DNA from: Henricia sp. BOLD:AAB3569
Taxonomy: Eukaryota; Echinodermata; Asteroidea; Spinulosida; Echinasteridae
Assembly: GCA_037783545.1 (NCBI GenBank)
Contig: JBBELK010000481.1
Span: forward strand, 1,860,001 to 1,924,000
Reading direction: 5' to 3'
DNA: 64,000 nt
Position numbers and translations under genes: made by a program. Below are positions 1 through 10,527 of the stretch, in pieces. Each line of letters opens with the position of its first letter. Positions within the stretch are counted from its first letter, which is position 1. The notes below the pieces were generated by a model that worked only from the letters and a program-made list of their open reading frames with translations, was not told the origin of the DNA and did no database searches.

Positions 1-163
1 GAACTGGCATGCAGCATCGTCAAGTTTGGATATGCGTGCGGCGCCCGCGTGATTCCATATCACGCAAACAACGACCTACTTCATTAGGCGCGTTCAGACG
101 ATCGTTGGTAGTGGGCGCTTGTGAGTAAGCTCGTAAGTAGTGACTTATCATTTGAAGAAGGGT

Positions 164-1190
164 ATTTTTTTCCTTATACATGTACATTGAACAAAGATTT
201 AAATTAAATTACCTCCTGGAATCCACAGATCATAAATTTTAAGATATAGGCCTACTTCCCACTTGCACTTTGTCGCAAATGTTGCATTTCTGAGATAAAT
301 AAATAATAAAATTACTGCATAAAATAAGCACAAAATTATGGCACTGCACGCGCGCGGGAATGGTTATCTTGTGCACTATTAAACTGAATTCAATTTTTGG
401 AGAAAATTAGCTAAGATAATCTCAGCTCTTGCTTTATCATTTTTCATTGGGATGTGGTCTTTTCACCAGTAGAGCTGAGAATGTTTAAGAACATGAACAC
501 GCTATCACAAAAACAGGACAAAACAAATGTGTCATTTTCTCATTGTGACACACTAATTCCCCCCTGGAACTCACCCAAACCTTGTCAGGCATAACCACTA
601 CGCAGGTCCTTGAGGGAAATAACCAGCCACGATGAATATTTAGCCAACAATTCCAGCGAAACAAACCGGTATGCTCACAGCCTAGCCGTTGTCTGGTTGT
701 CATGTTGTGTTCAAAAAGAGTATGTGTCTAGTCTGTGTACAAAGGAATACCAATGCGCATTGGTTACCAGACGTGATCTAAAAATAAGCTGGAATTGTTG
801 GCTAAATATTCATCGTGGCTGGTAATTTCCCTCAAGGACCTGCGTAGTGGTTATGCCTGACAAGGTTTGGGTGAGTCCCAGGGGGAATTAGTGTGTCACG
901 GTGAGAAAATGACACTTACATTTGTTTTGTCCTGTTTTGTGATAGCGTGTTCATGTTCTTAAAGCTTCTCAGCTCTACTGGTGAAAGGACCACATCCCAA
1001 TGAAAAATTATAAAGCAAGAGCTGAGATTATCTTACTTTTCTTAGCTAGAGAAAATGTGATTTTTCCACAGAAAAGCAACATTTGCGACAAAAGTGTAAG
1101 TGGGAAGTATATCTTAAAATTATATTATCTGTTGATTCCAGGAGGTAATTTCCTTTAAATCTTTGTCCAATGTATACGGAAAAAATACCA
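164..1190. repeat. Foldback (long inverted repeat) element
   Basis: Two arms are reverse complements. Positions 412-655 pair with about 788-1035 at very high identity, and 164-293 pair with about 1068-1190. The left arm carries about 110 extra bases near 295-405 that the right arm lacks, probably a later insertion. The centre (656-787) is unpaired. No transposase frame is present, so this is a non-autonomous foldback or MITE-like element. The two open frames over the arms (485-703 and 610-825) are not credible genes. Confidence 0.75.
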
Positions 1191-1254
1191 AAATATACGA
1201 AGGCCGTTCAAAGTTCAAAAAAAAGGAGTTAATTTCACGAACGCACTTCTGAAC

Positions 1255-1592
1255 GGTAGTACTATTTACCGGAAAACACCAGAAAACACCGGAAAACATA
1301 CTAAATACCGGAAAACATACTAAATACCGGAAAACACCGGAAAACAGTATTTTATGGTGTTTTCTGCAGGTAGTGGGGGTGGTGTTATTAAGTGCTTTCG
1401 GGTGTTTTCCGGTATTTAGTGTGTTTTCCGGTATTTAGTATGTTTTCCGGTGTTTTCCGGTATTTAGTGTGTTTTCCGGTGTTTTCCGGTATTTAGTGTG
1501 TTTTCCGGTATTTAGTATGTTTTCCGGTGTTTTCCGGTGTTTTCCGGTATTTTCCGGTGTTTTCCGGTGTTTTCCGGTATATAGTATCACCC
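1255..1592. repeat. Minisatellite of GGAAAACACC/GGAAAACATACTAAATACC units, in two orientations
   Basis: From 1262 to about 1345 the units read GGAAAACACC and GGAAAACATACTAAATACC. From about 1390 to 1580 the same units occur on the other strand as GGTGTTTTCC and GGTATTTAGT. The two arrays are separated by about 45 bases rich in GGTGGTG/GGTGTT. This makes a tandem array with an internal inversion, able to form a hairpin. Confidence 0.8.
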
Positions 1593-2139
1593 TCCTGAAC
1601 AGCTGAACTTTTGAACCATAGAGAAGTGAAGTCTAAGTTGAAATGGAATCGTTGAAATCTAATCCATAAACTTCACGTTTGCGCAACTTACCGTTATGTC
1701 TGCTTGTGTAGCATGTCAATGTCTTCCACAGATTCTCAAAAACTGGGAAATTAAGTTGAAAAACACATCAAAAATTGCAGTACACAGGCCCACTCACGAT
1801 CGTCAAATCGTGCATTAATCAACCGGACGACCTCGACCATGAATCAACTGCATTTAAACAGTCGGACACCAGTGCAGTATACTCCAAAAATCGCAATACA
1901 CAGAGTGAAACGTCAGGGTACATGACATCGGACACGCAATACTAAATTAGGTCATCGAACAATGAAACAGGGAATTCCCCTTCTCGCTTCAATGCAGCTC
2001 TCGCACACTTCAGATCCGGGTGAGGCGGATGGACCCGACACTAATAATTTTTCTTAGTAAAAACTGCTTGGAAAAACTAACCGCAGGGTATAATTAGAAA
2101 TTGGAAACGAGTATGAAGAATTAGAAAGCTATTTAGAAT
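1593..2139. other. Intergenic stretch with no recognised feature
   Basis: AT-rich sequence with no open frame of note, no tandem repeat and no inverted repeat that I can see. It lies between a minisatellite and a SINE remnant. Confidence 0.4.
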
Positions 2140-2432
2140 AATCACACAATCCGGCTGCGGTACCTGTGCCCTTGGGCAAGGCACTCAACCACACTTGCTC
2201 CATCCTTCGGAAGGGATGTAAAGCCGTTGGTCCAGTGTGTTGGGTAATGGTAACGCACTCTAAAGATCCCAGAGCATTCTTTCGTGAAGAGCAAGGGGAT
2301 GCCCCGGTGTCTCTGGCCATTTCTAATTCTAATTCTTCATGGGTTTCCTCACGCTTACGAGTGACGGGTCAATGAGCACTATTGAGGAATCCTTGGTATG
2401 AATACCAGAAATAAATAAATAATAATAATAAT
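2140..2432 (+). repeat. SINE body and tail, 5' truncated (family A)
   Basis: This copy starts within the tRNA-derived head (ATCCGGCTGCGGTACC) and runs through the diagnostic GGGCAAGGCACTCAACC block to a 3' tail ending in an AATAATAATAATAA microsatellite. A longer copy on the opposite strand at 24607-24955 keeps the tRNA-like head. The strand is set by the tail. Confidence 0.75.
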
Positions 2433-2499
2433 AACGTTAACATTTATCGTGGTGTTTATTATTTTAATTATGATAGGGGAATTTTATTACCTGTGGAAT

Positions 2500-2886
2500 T
2501 TATTTTGAAATCTTTTTTTAATTTTACTCCATGAGTTGACAAGAGAAACCTTTTTTTCAAAGTGTTGAAAGCAACGGTAATGAGCTCTATATAATTGTGT
2601 AGATGAAATTAGAAACACGAGAAAATTGCAGTGCCTCGACTGGGATTCGAACCCAGGTCCTTGGCATACATGGCCAACTGCTCTACCTAGTACTGAGCTA
2701 TCTGGGCATCGCGCCGGAGCACCACAACAATCTCGCGCTTGCCTCTTTTTTTCCAACAATGCAGTGGGGCAAATCCATGCCAACCAATTTCACTACACTG
2801 TTTTCAGCTCAAAATCGTAAATTATGCAGCAAAATAACGACTAAAGGTAATTTTTTATTATAAAAAAAAGAGCGAGCATACTCATT
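2500..2886. repeat. AT-rich element interrupted by a tRNA-derived SINE
   Basis: Sequence at 2603-2637 (AGAAACACGAGAAAATTGCA) and 2765-2795 (AATCCATGCCAACC) matches both ends of the element at 62216-62770, where these parts are adjacent except for a different insertion. Positions 2640-2758 hold a tRNA-like insert on the minus strand, flanked by near-identical GCAGTG-containing duplications (TTGCAGTG at about 2626 and ATGCAGTG at about 2759). Confidence 0.6.
2638..2722 (-). repeat. tRNA-like SINE head
   Basis: On the minus strand this reads as a tRNA-like sequence with an A box (TAGCTCAGTACTAGGTAGAG) and a B box (GGGTTCGAATCCC). The acceptor stem has several mispairs and position 33 is A rather than T, so a functional tRNA is unlikely. 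It is best read as a pol III promoter-bearing SINE head, with direct repeats at the insert ends. Confidence 0.65.
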
Positions 2887-3396
2887 TTAGAGGACCATGA
2901 TTAGGGATTTTTATCAATGAAATCTATGCTATGAAATTACTATCCTCAGTTATACAGTCATACAAATCCTATTTGGAGCTTGTTTGGGGGTTAAAACAAA
3001 GGATTTTAGCTTTTATGCTAATGTTAATATGCATATTCATGAGCAAGGTTGTGATGTCACAAGAGGCAAACACAGGAAAATCGCATTCAACTGTGCACAA
3101 AAGATTCCACTTTTTTTCTCAAACTTGTTGAAACTTTTGTAATCCATGACTGTTTGAGTTTGTTATACATGTTTCCTGTTGTAAGCCATGACGAAACTGG
3201 GGGTAGAAACTGCAGCAATTTGCCACAATTCCAACTTGAAGTCTTATGTTTTTTTCTTTAGTTTTCCCTTGTGTCTTCCTGAAGTGATGCACCCCAAACA
3301 GCGCCCTCTTTCTGTGATTTACTGCAATGAAATCTTCAAAGTTGAAAAGGGCTACCTTTTTTGATTTTACATCAAAACGAACAATAGTGTGTCTTG

Positions 3397-3970
3397 TGTA
3401 ACCGAGTCGGTGTACAATAAAAATTCATGACAACAGAGGGCATTCAAACCAACAGGTATACATTTGATTTATTTAATAAATGTATTTACATCGGCACTTC
3501 AAGCTTAATTTTATTATCAAATTGTTTAGCTCATTGTGCTCAAACAGGTACTTTCACAAATGCAGAAAGTTAAAAAGGATTGTAAAACGGCACTATCAAA
3601 CGATACCGTAGCTTATAAGTGTTAAATGACAGTCAACTAGCAGAAACTTGGCAGCACTACGGCTCAAGCACAGCCCGAAAGGCAGTGTCACGGGCAGTCA
3701 GGACAGAAAGAACTCACTAGACCAACAAGTAGCACTCCCTTATATCTGGTGTACAGTCATGGTGGATAATGAATAACAAAACATATTGTATCAGGGGGAC
3801 ATACCAAAAATACAAAAGAATTCCACAAGATGGTCACCACCCTCCAGCAATCAGGGTAGTGGCACAAATAACAATGAATGATCGGAATGTGCATTTTTAA
3901 AAGATAAAACCAAATGGCTACACTGGGGCTGAACTGTGACCGACCATGCATGAATGTAGGTCCGGTCACA
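3397..3970 (-). repeat. 3' LTR of the element (minus-strand sense)
   Basis: 574 bp, TGT...ACA on the + strand and also TGT...ACA on the minus strand. On the minus strand a TATAAGG box (complement of about 3740-3746) precedes an AATAAA signal, as expected for U3-R order. The purine tract next to its inner edge marks it as the 3' LTR. Confidence 0.9.
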
Positions 3971-5471
3971 CTCACCCCCTAGAAAAAAAGAAATAAAAAA
4001 TTGTATACATTATACATGTTGCACTAGCTCAACATTTTATACATGCATGTTTATCAATATAGTGGACTAACCAGCATTTACACCGGAAAAAGAGTTTACC
4101 TCATTATAATCCAGTACACGGCGAGACTAACTGCAGATATGGAATTATTTGGAAAATATTAATGCATTTACAAATAATGTTATGTTATCTGGATCGGCTT
4201 TGGAGATATCGGGTGGATATAAGGTCAAGAGGAAAACATACCAAAACGTCCACCTCCAGGATGTCCCTGGAGAAAACGAGATTATCTCAAAATGGACAGG
4301 TACAAAATAATACCTCTTAATTCGGCCTATGTGTCACCACATCTCCAAATTTCCTACAAATCTGGCTACATATCGTATTTAAAAATTAATATTCTCCTGC
4401 AGTCCAAATTCGGACCGCGAAAAGGAATAAATTTACCGAATCTTGTAATTCACAACAATATACGGCTGCAATACACTTGCGTTTAAAAAAGATATTCCAA
4501 ATAGGATCATTTGACCCCTAACCAATGTCAAATACTCGATCTGGGCTTGCTAATTCCCAAATGATACGAGTAAGAGACAAGGATCAAGAGAATAAAATTA
4601 CCACATCTATAGTTTTAACCAATACCAGGCATTAACAACATCTCTTATGCTATTATTAAAAGCCCATGGTCTAAAATTGTAAGAAAACATTTCAGACAAT
4701 TTGATACAACCAAGAGAAAATTGACAATTGTATAATTACCAAAATTTGTGAACTGCATTGTTCTAAAATCGTATCCAAACATTTGTCTGTTCGTTTTTTA
4801 AAAATAGGTCCGTCCTATTTACACAATCTGTATAATTATAAAACACCAAGATCAGTTTACTTTAAATAAACTACGCACCATGAATGCACACCAGAACAAG
4901 AGTCCTTAAATACCCTTCCAGTCCATGTACTTCGAGCACGCCAGAGCCGCAGTCAACAGCCAAAATCTGCAATAACGAAAACAATTCTTAATGGTAGAAA
5001 TTGTCACATTAAACATATTACAGTAAACTTGGACAATTTACAAAACAGACATCTAATTCCGTCATATAAAGCATGTAATGGACGTTAATTGTACCAACAT
5101 TAAATATTCAAAGGAAATATTTGATAAAAATATTAAGGTAAATTAGTTGACGAGTTCCCCTGTCCTGACCAAGAAAATTCAAACCACCGCATGCACTTAT
5201 CTGATTATGTATGCCGTAGTGCTACAAAGTTCTACTGCACAGCTGTAATGCCCCGCGGGTTGTACCAACTTCTCAGTCCGTCATCCATCCTGGCCAGGAA
5301 AAGTACAAGCTTCATTGGACACAGCTCCTCGGAACTTGGTAGCAGCACTACAACGATGACCTCGTAACAATATGACTGTCTTTTAAAAACTTTATTCTAT
5401 ATATTTCCTTTTTTTAAAAGGATGCGATTATTTTATCAACATATAAACCAAATGTATTTTTGAACACCCAC

Positions 5472-5487
5472 CCTGCCGACTACGCCA
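5472..5487 (-). promoter_or_regulatory. Primer-binding site for tRNA-Ser
   Basis: The + strand CCTGCCGACTACGCCA equals the 3' acceptor and T-arm end of a typical animal tRNA-Ser followed by CCA. The minus strand is therefore complementary to the primer over 16 bases, two bases from the LTR. This fixes the element's orientation. Confidence 0.85.
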
Positions 5488-5489
5488 AT

Positions 5490-6063
5490 TGTAACCGAGT
5501 CGGTGTACAATAAAAATTCATGACAACAGAGGGCATTCAAACCAACAGGTATACATTTGATTTATTTAATAAATGTATTTACATCGGCACTTCAAGCTTA
5601 ATTTTATTATCAAATTGTTTAGCTCATTGTGCTCAAACAGGTACTTTCACAAATGCAGAAAGTTAAAAAGGATTGTAAAACGGCACTATCAAACGATACC
5701 GTAGCTTATAAGTGTTAAATGACAGTCAACTAGCAGAAACTTGGCAGCACTACGGCTCAAGCACAGCCCGAAAGGCAGTGTCACGGGCAGTCAGGACAGA
5801 AAGAACTCACTAGACCAACAAGTAGCACTCCCTTATATCTGGTGTACAGTCATGGTGGATAATGAATAACAAAACATATTGTATCAGGGGGACATACCAA
5901 AAATACAAAAGAATTCCACAAGATGGTCACCACCCTCCAGCAATCAGGGTAGTGGCACAAATAACAATGAATGATCGGAATGTGCATTTTTAAAAGATAA
6001 AACCAAATGGCTACACTGGGGCTGAACTGTGACCGACCATGCATGAATGTAGGTCCGGTCACA
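5490..6063 (-). repeat. 5' LTR of the element (minus-strand sense)
   Basis: Second 574-bp copy, no difference seen from 3397-3970. It lies next to the tRNA-Ser primer-binding site and so is the 5' LTR. Its outer flank is the CTTG duplication. Confidence 0.9.
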
Positions 6064-6099
6064 CTTGCTAAACAAGTAATCCATCATGCGCAAGCATCC

Positions 6100-6885
6100 A
6101 CTTTAAGCATCCAGAAAATGAATTTGAATCGTTCTTACCTAACAATCGCGCCCAAAAGCCGCCCAACGATTATCCAATTAATTAGCGTGTCTGAGAAATG
6201 TTAGATAGAGGAACCAGTCTATCTATGTTTATAACCGACCGTATCCATTGGGTGAGGTCACTTTATCTGGGTTAGCATTGCGGTCGCACTGTGGACTCGA
6301 AACCCATTCAAGTCCACAATTTGCGGGGAAAAGTGACGGATTGTGGACTTGCACTCGTTCGCTCAAGTCCACAGTCAGGTTGACCAAACTTGGGAAAAGG
6401 GGTTAGGGTGGGGGTGGAGGGTTAAAAAAAAAGGTTAGGGTTCAGAAGTAAAGTTTAGAAACATGGATTACTAGGAAAAAATTTGGGTGGATGAGGGAAG
6501 AATTTGGATAAAACAACGATTTTCCGACCAAATCTCTTAAGTGCACGAATACAAAGAAACGTCCACAGTGCGTACGTAATGTACACATGAGTGTGTGTGT
6601 GTGTGTTAGGTGTTAATGTTAGTTTAACAGATCTGTTAACCTCTAACTGAACGTCAAGGGTAACACCATGTTAACAGATCTGTTAACACGATGTTAACAC
6701 CATGTTAATTCTCTGCACATGTAAAATACCTCCCCAAAATACTTAGCAATCTCGATCTCCAGTTTGGATGTGAAAGCAAAAAGGTTGGCGTTTGTAATCA
6801 CTAACCGCGTTTTTAGTTTACAAAACATCGGTTTTTTTTAACGATATCCTTGAGAGCGCGAAATTTCAGAATGGTAATGAGAAGA
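6100..6885. other. Intergenic repeats: GTGGACTTG inverted repeats and GTTAACA palindromes
   Basis: No gene is seen. Around 6290-6380 the word AAGTCCACA and its complement TGTGGACTT recur and can pair. At 6590-6606 there is a short GT run. At 6615-6715 TTAACAGATCTGTTAAC palindromes and AACACCATGTTAAC words repeat. A GGGTTAGGGT-like stretch lies at about 6398-6440. Confidence 0.5.
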
Positions 6886-7418
6886 CTAGAGCTACGTCTG
6901 TTCTATGAACAGGGCGTAGGGCTTTTTCACATTTTTTTAACTTGAAAAATGAGCATGCTTACCTTGTAAAATTAGATGTTGTTAACATATCAACTATTTA
7001 ACTTAAAAAAATATTAACCTTTAATGCGTTACCTTTAAAGGACTGATGACGTAATCAATGTTTTAACAACACAGACATGTTTGGTGGTCGACGTACTCTA
7101 TAAGCACCACTATGGGCTAATTTGCGCAAACATTGCTATGAAAGGGTCATTTTCAGATTTGTTAATTTCGCCGCTAGAGGGCGCATTTTTTGGAAAGCAT
7201 TTACCTTCGACACTAACACTGCCAACCCGATCTCGGCATCGTTGACCACTTTTACAAAATAGGTTTATTTAAATGCACTTCCGGTTTTTACCGGAAGTGA
7301 GCAAGGTCAAAGGTCAACACCATATTTTTGAATACCTTACCCTAGTTGAACCATAACACAGTAGACTCGCTCTGAACACGTTCAAACTACATCTGAATAA
7401 TAATCATAATAATAATAA
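6886..7418 (+). repeat. CTAGAG-hairpin module A, copy 1
   Basis: The module opens with CTAGAG followed by a hairpin (CTACG.CTGTTC/GAACAG.CGTAG, 6892-6919) and ends in an AATAATAATAA-type tail. A near-identical copy (A2) is at 19355-19888 and a diverged one (A3) at 15291-15765. A short CTTCCGGTTTTTACCGGAAG hairpin lies at about 7280-7300. The next module begins with CTAGAG at 7419. It has no coding potential. Confidence 0.75.
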
Positions 7419-9596
7419 CTAGAGGTATGACGTTTGTTGTTACAAACGCCAGGTGATCGGGTTAAATGAACATTTTGTGATGAATTTCAGACGTTGTTAT
7501 CACCTGTGGAATGGCAAAAATGGAAGTTCAGCAGCCGATTTCACGAAACTTTACGCAATTGCGCAAGTCCACTTACGCCATTACTTGCGCAATAACTTAT
7601 GGCGTAAGTGGACTTGCGCAATTGCGTAAAGTTTCGTGAAATCGGCTGCTGTATACACTAATCCGGTAACTAATATCTCCTCCCTGCATATCCGCCATAG
7701 CTGGGGGTTGATAGCTTGCACCGTTTTGAGATATGAATTGTTGAAATAATAACCTTTGAAATCTTGTAATGTGACACCTGTGACGACATCATGACGTCAC
7801 AATTTTGTGCACAAATTGTTCAACAATTTGATAAACATCAAGTTCTTAAATGTGGCGAAAGAATCATGCAAATATCTGCTGTAGTTCTCAAGATACAGCA
7901 TTTTAAAACATCTCAGCTCCAAATTTGCGTGATTTGACACCACATTACGTAACCACCGTCCATGTAATGACGTCACCAATGGTATAGTCAAAAGGTCCAC
8001 ATGTGTGGAAACATTTCGTTCCGTAGAAATATGGTCAAATTCACTACCACTTTGAATCTATTTGCATTCAAAATGCTAAAAAATTGCACATTTTCGAACA
8101 ACTTCCGGTTTGGACCGGAAGTAGGCGTCACACAGGGGTCATGACATCGTATGATTTGTTCAGTTCATTTAGACTTATCATGTTGTGAAAGAATTGTTCA
8201 AGTATCTATTACGGTTCTTGAGATATGAATTTTGAAAATAATAACCTTTGAATTTTTGTAATTTGACACCTGTGACGATATCATGACGTCACAATGTTGT
8301 GCACAAATTGTTCAACAATTTGATAAACATCAAGTTCTTAAATGTGGCGAAAGAATCATGCAAATATCTGCTGTAGTTCTCAAGATACAGCATTTTAAAA
8401 CAATTCAGCTCCAAATTAGCGTATTTTGACGCCACATTACGTAACCACTGTCCATGTGATGACGTCACAAATGGTATAGTCAAAAAGTCTACATGTGTGG
8501 AAACATTTCGTTCCGTAGAAATATGGTCAAATTCACTACCACTTTGAATCTATTTGCATTCAAAACGCTTACAAAATGCACATTTTCGAACAACTTCCGG
8601 TTTGGACCGGAAGTAGGCGTCACACAGGGGTCATGACATCGTATGATTTGTTCAGTTCATTTAGACTTATCATGTTGTGAAAGAATTGTTCAAGTATCTA
8701 TTACGGTTCTTGAGATATGAATTTTGGAAATAATAACCTTTGAATTTTTGTAATTTGACACCTGATGACGTCATGATTACGTCACACTTGATGCCATCGT
8801 GATACTATACATTCTGGTGAAAGTCTGCCGTAGGGCCTATGTCTGTATCTAATTTACTAACGATTCAGCTTGGTTTGATAGGCATTGTTGCTGGTAAGTG
8901 TAAAAACTGAGATTCTCAGTTTCGTTGAACTTTGACCTCCAATTGACCCCAGAAGGAAGGGTCAGATGAAAATGCCCACACAAAGAAAATTGTAGCACAG
9001 AATGTCATCTATAAACCTGCCAAATACGAAGATCCTGGGTCACGTGGTTTTCAAGACGGAAGCATTTTAAAATATGCATATTTTGGTTTTTTGGGGGGTG
9101 TAATTTGATACTTGATGACGTCACGATGACGTCACGCTTGATGCCATCATAATATTATACACGCTGGTGAAAGTCTGCCATAGGACCTATGCCTGTACTT
9201 AGTTAGCTTGGTTTGATGGGCATTGTTGCTCAATAAGTGCAAAAATTGCGATTTTCGTTTTCGTTGAACTTTGACCTCAGATTGACCCCAGAAGGAAGGG
9301 TCAGATGAAAATGCCCACACGAAGAAAATCGTAGGCCATGATCTTATCTATAAGCCTGCTAAATACGAAAATCATGGGTCACGTGGTTTTCCAGACGGAA
9401 GCATTTTTAAACATGCATATTTTAGTCATTTTTGGGTTGTAATTTGATACCCAATGACGTCACAATGACGTCACCCTTGTATGCACACCTTCACATTGGG
9501 GTTGATGTTCCTACAAAGTTTCAAGTTGATAGCTTGAACCGTTTTGAAGAAAAGCTCTGGAAACGTTTGAGTGGAAAAAGAAAAAGAAAAAAAAAA
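7419..9596 (+). repeat. CTAGAG-hairpin module B with two kinds of tandem unit
   Basis: It opens with CTAGAG and a CGTTTG/CAAACG hairpin (7430-7449) followed by AGGTGATCGGG. Inside are two tandem units of about 490 bp (from about 7755 and about 8240; shared words include GTCACACAGGGGTCATG) and two of about 355 bp (from about 8755 and about 9110; shared word GAAGGAAGGGTCAGATGAAA). Unit junctions carry TGACGTCA palindromes. It ends in an A-rich run before the CTAGAG at 9597. A palindromic MITE sits at 7529-7651. Confidence 0.7.
7529..7651. mobile_element. Palindromic MITE (CAGCAGCCGATTTCACGAAA family), copy 1
   Basis: 123 bp that is almost one perfect hairpin: CAGCAGCCGATTTCACGAAA at the left is mirrored by its complement at the right, with GCGCAAGT/ACTTGCGC words within. 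Larger relatives are at 45298-45904 and 56376-56542. It has no coding sequence. Confidence 0.85.
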
Positions 9597-9932
9597 CTAG
9601 AGCTTCGCGTTTGTGTTTTTTACAAACGCAAGGTGATCGGGTGACATAAACATTGAAATGATGATGACGACACAGTTTTGAGATTGTTTGAAAACTTGAG
9701 TTGTTTGATGTTGAAAAAGTATTGGAATTCTCAAGACATGACTCTGACTATTCAACGCTAAAATTGTGTATCTGATGACCTCATAATTGTCAATCTCATC
9801 ATAATGTTACTATTGTGTGCACAGATTGTTCAAGTATCTACTGAAGAACAACTTTTGACATGTATATGTGGTGAAAGAATCTTTTCAATATCTATTACAG
9901 TTCTAAAGATGTTGTCATTTGAGATCATATTA
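9597..9932 (+). repeat. CTAGAG-hairpin module C (start only)
   Basis: It opens CTAGAGCTTC, then an 8-bp hairpin GCGTTTGT/ACAAACGC (9607-9629) and AGGTGATCGGG, the same order as module B at 7419. The body then diverges and is broken at about 9933. Confidence 0.6.
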
Positions 9933-10527
9933 CTGTAGTATATCGCCGTGTGGGGAGTTGGGGTTCAATTGCATCTAGAATAAACTGACGCTCCAGTCAA
10001 CTTGAGTTGCGGTCCACCATGTCCATTTTATTTCCAACACAGCAACGAATTCCAGCATGTCACATTCACAGTTTTCGGGGAGAAGACATATTTACTCTGG
10101 TCCGCCGACTAAGGCTAGCCGTACATAATTACACCTAAGATACAACAGCTAAGTCACCAAAAGTAAATGTCCTTGTGCTATCAAGTGTTCATTCAACTTT
10201 CCTGGCGATGATGCCAAGGAAACTAGCAGTTTTACATCTTCAAAAGTCAAATTTTCTCGGTTGTAAATCAAGCCCTGCTTATTATGTCTTGTCTGTCTGA
10301 CTTATTCACTACACGCGCACGTACGTACGCGTATCATTGGCCGTGTGGCCCAGACATCCTCCTTAAAAAGATACATTATGACCTCTGACCCGAGACAGGC
10401 CGCCTAGATACAAGTTCTATTATTAGAAGTCGAGCACTATATATGGGCGCAAATCGTCAGATTAGTGGAGGCTTGGCATAGCGCCCTCAAACGACTGAGT
10501 TAGCTAATTATCAAGGGACGCAACAAA
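9933..10527 (-). mobile_element. Possible solo LTR
   Basis: This block interrupts repeat units that resume at about 10528. It begins TGTAGTATATC and ends ACGCAACA, so it has TGT...ACA ends. On the minus strand a TATATAG box (about 10435-10445) is followed by AATAAA (about 10033), in the U3-R order. I could not find a convincing target duplication, so the call is tentative. Confidence 0.3.

Larger units (their letters stand above)
3397..6063 (-). mobile_element. Non-autonomous LTR retrotransposon (TRIM/LARD-like), complete
   Basis: Two direct repeats of 574 bp (3397-3970 and 5490-6063) look identical base for base, start TGT and end ACA, and are flanked by a 4-bp duplication CTTG (3393-3396 and 6064-6067). 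On the minus strand the primer-binding site lies 2 bases inside the right LTR: 5472-5487 is CCTGCCGACTACGCCA on the + strand, the 3' end of animal tRNA-Ser plus CCA. A purine-rich tract (AGGGGGTGAG on the minus strand, 3971-3980) abuts the left LTR. The 1519-bp interior has no gag or pol frame, so movement would need proteins from a relative. Identical LTRs imply a recent insertion. Confidence 0.92.
2887..6100 (+). mobile_element. Kolobok/T2-like MITE (family K1), split by an LTR element
   Basis: The left part, 2887-3396, carries the family K1 body (TTTTTATCAATGAAATCT, then GGTTAAAACAAAGG). Other copies are at 26043, 34047, 40991, 53111 and, on the minus strand, 57041. The body breaks at CTTG (3393-3396) and resumes at 6064 with CTTGCTAAACAAGTAATCC. 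Intact copies read CTTGCTGAACAAGTAATCC without interruption. The 3' end past about 6095 is lost. It has no coding capacity. Confidence 0.8.

Noticed and set aside
2638..2722. Functional tRNA gene
   Set aside because: The acceptor stem is mispaired and T33 is missing, and direct repeats flank the insert, so it is a SINE head.
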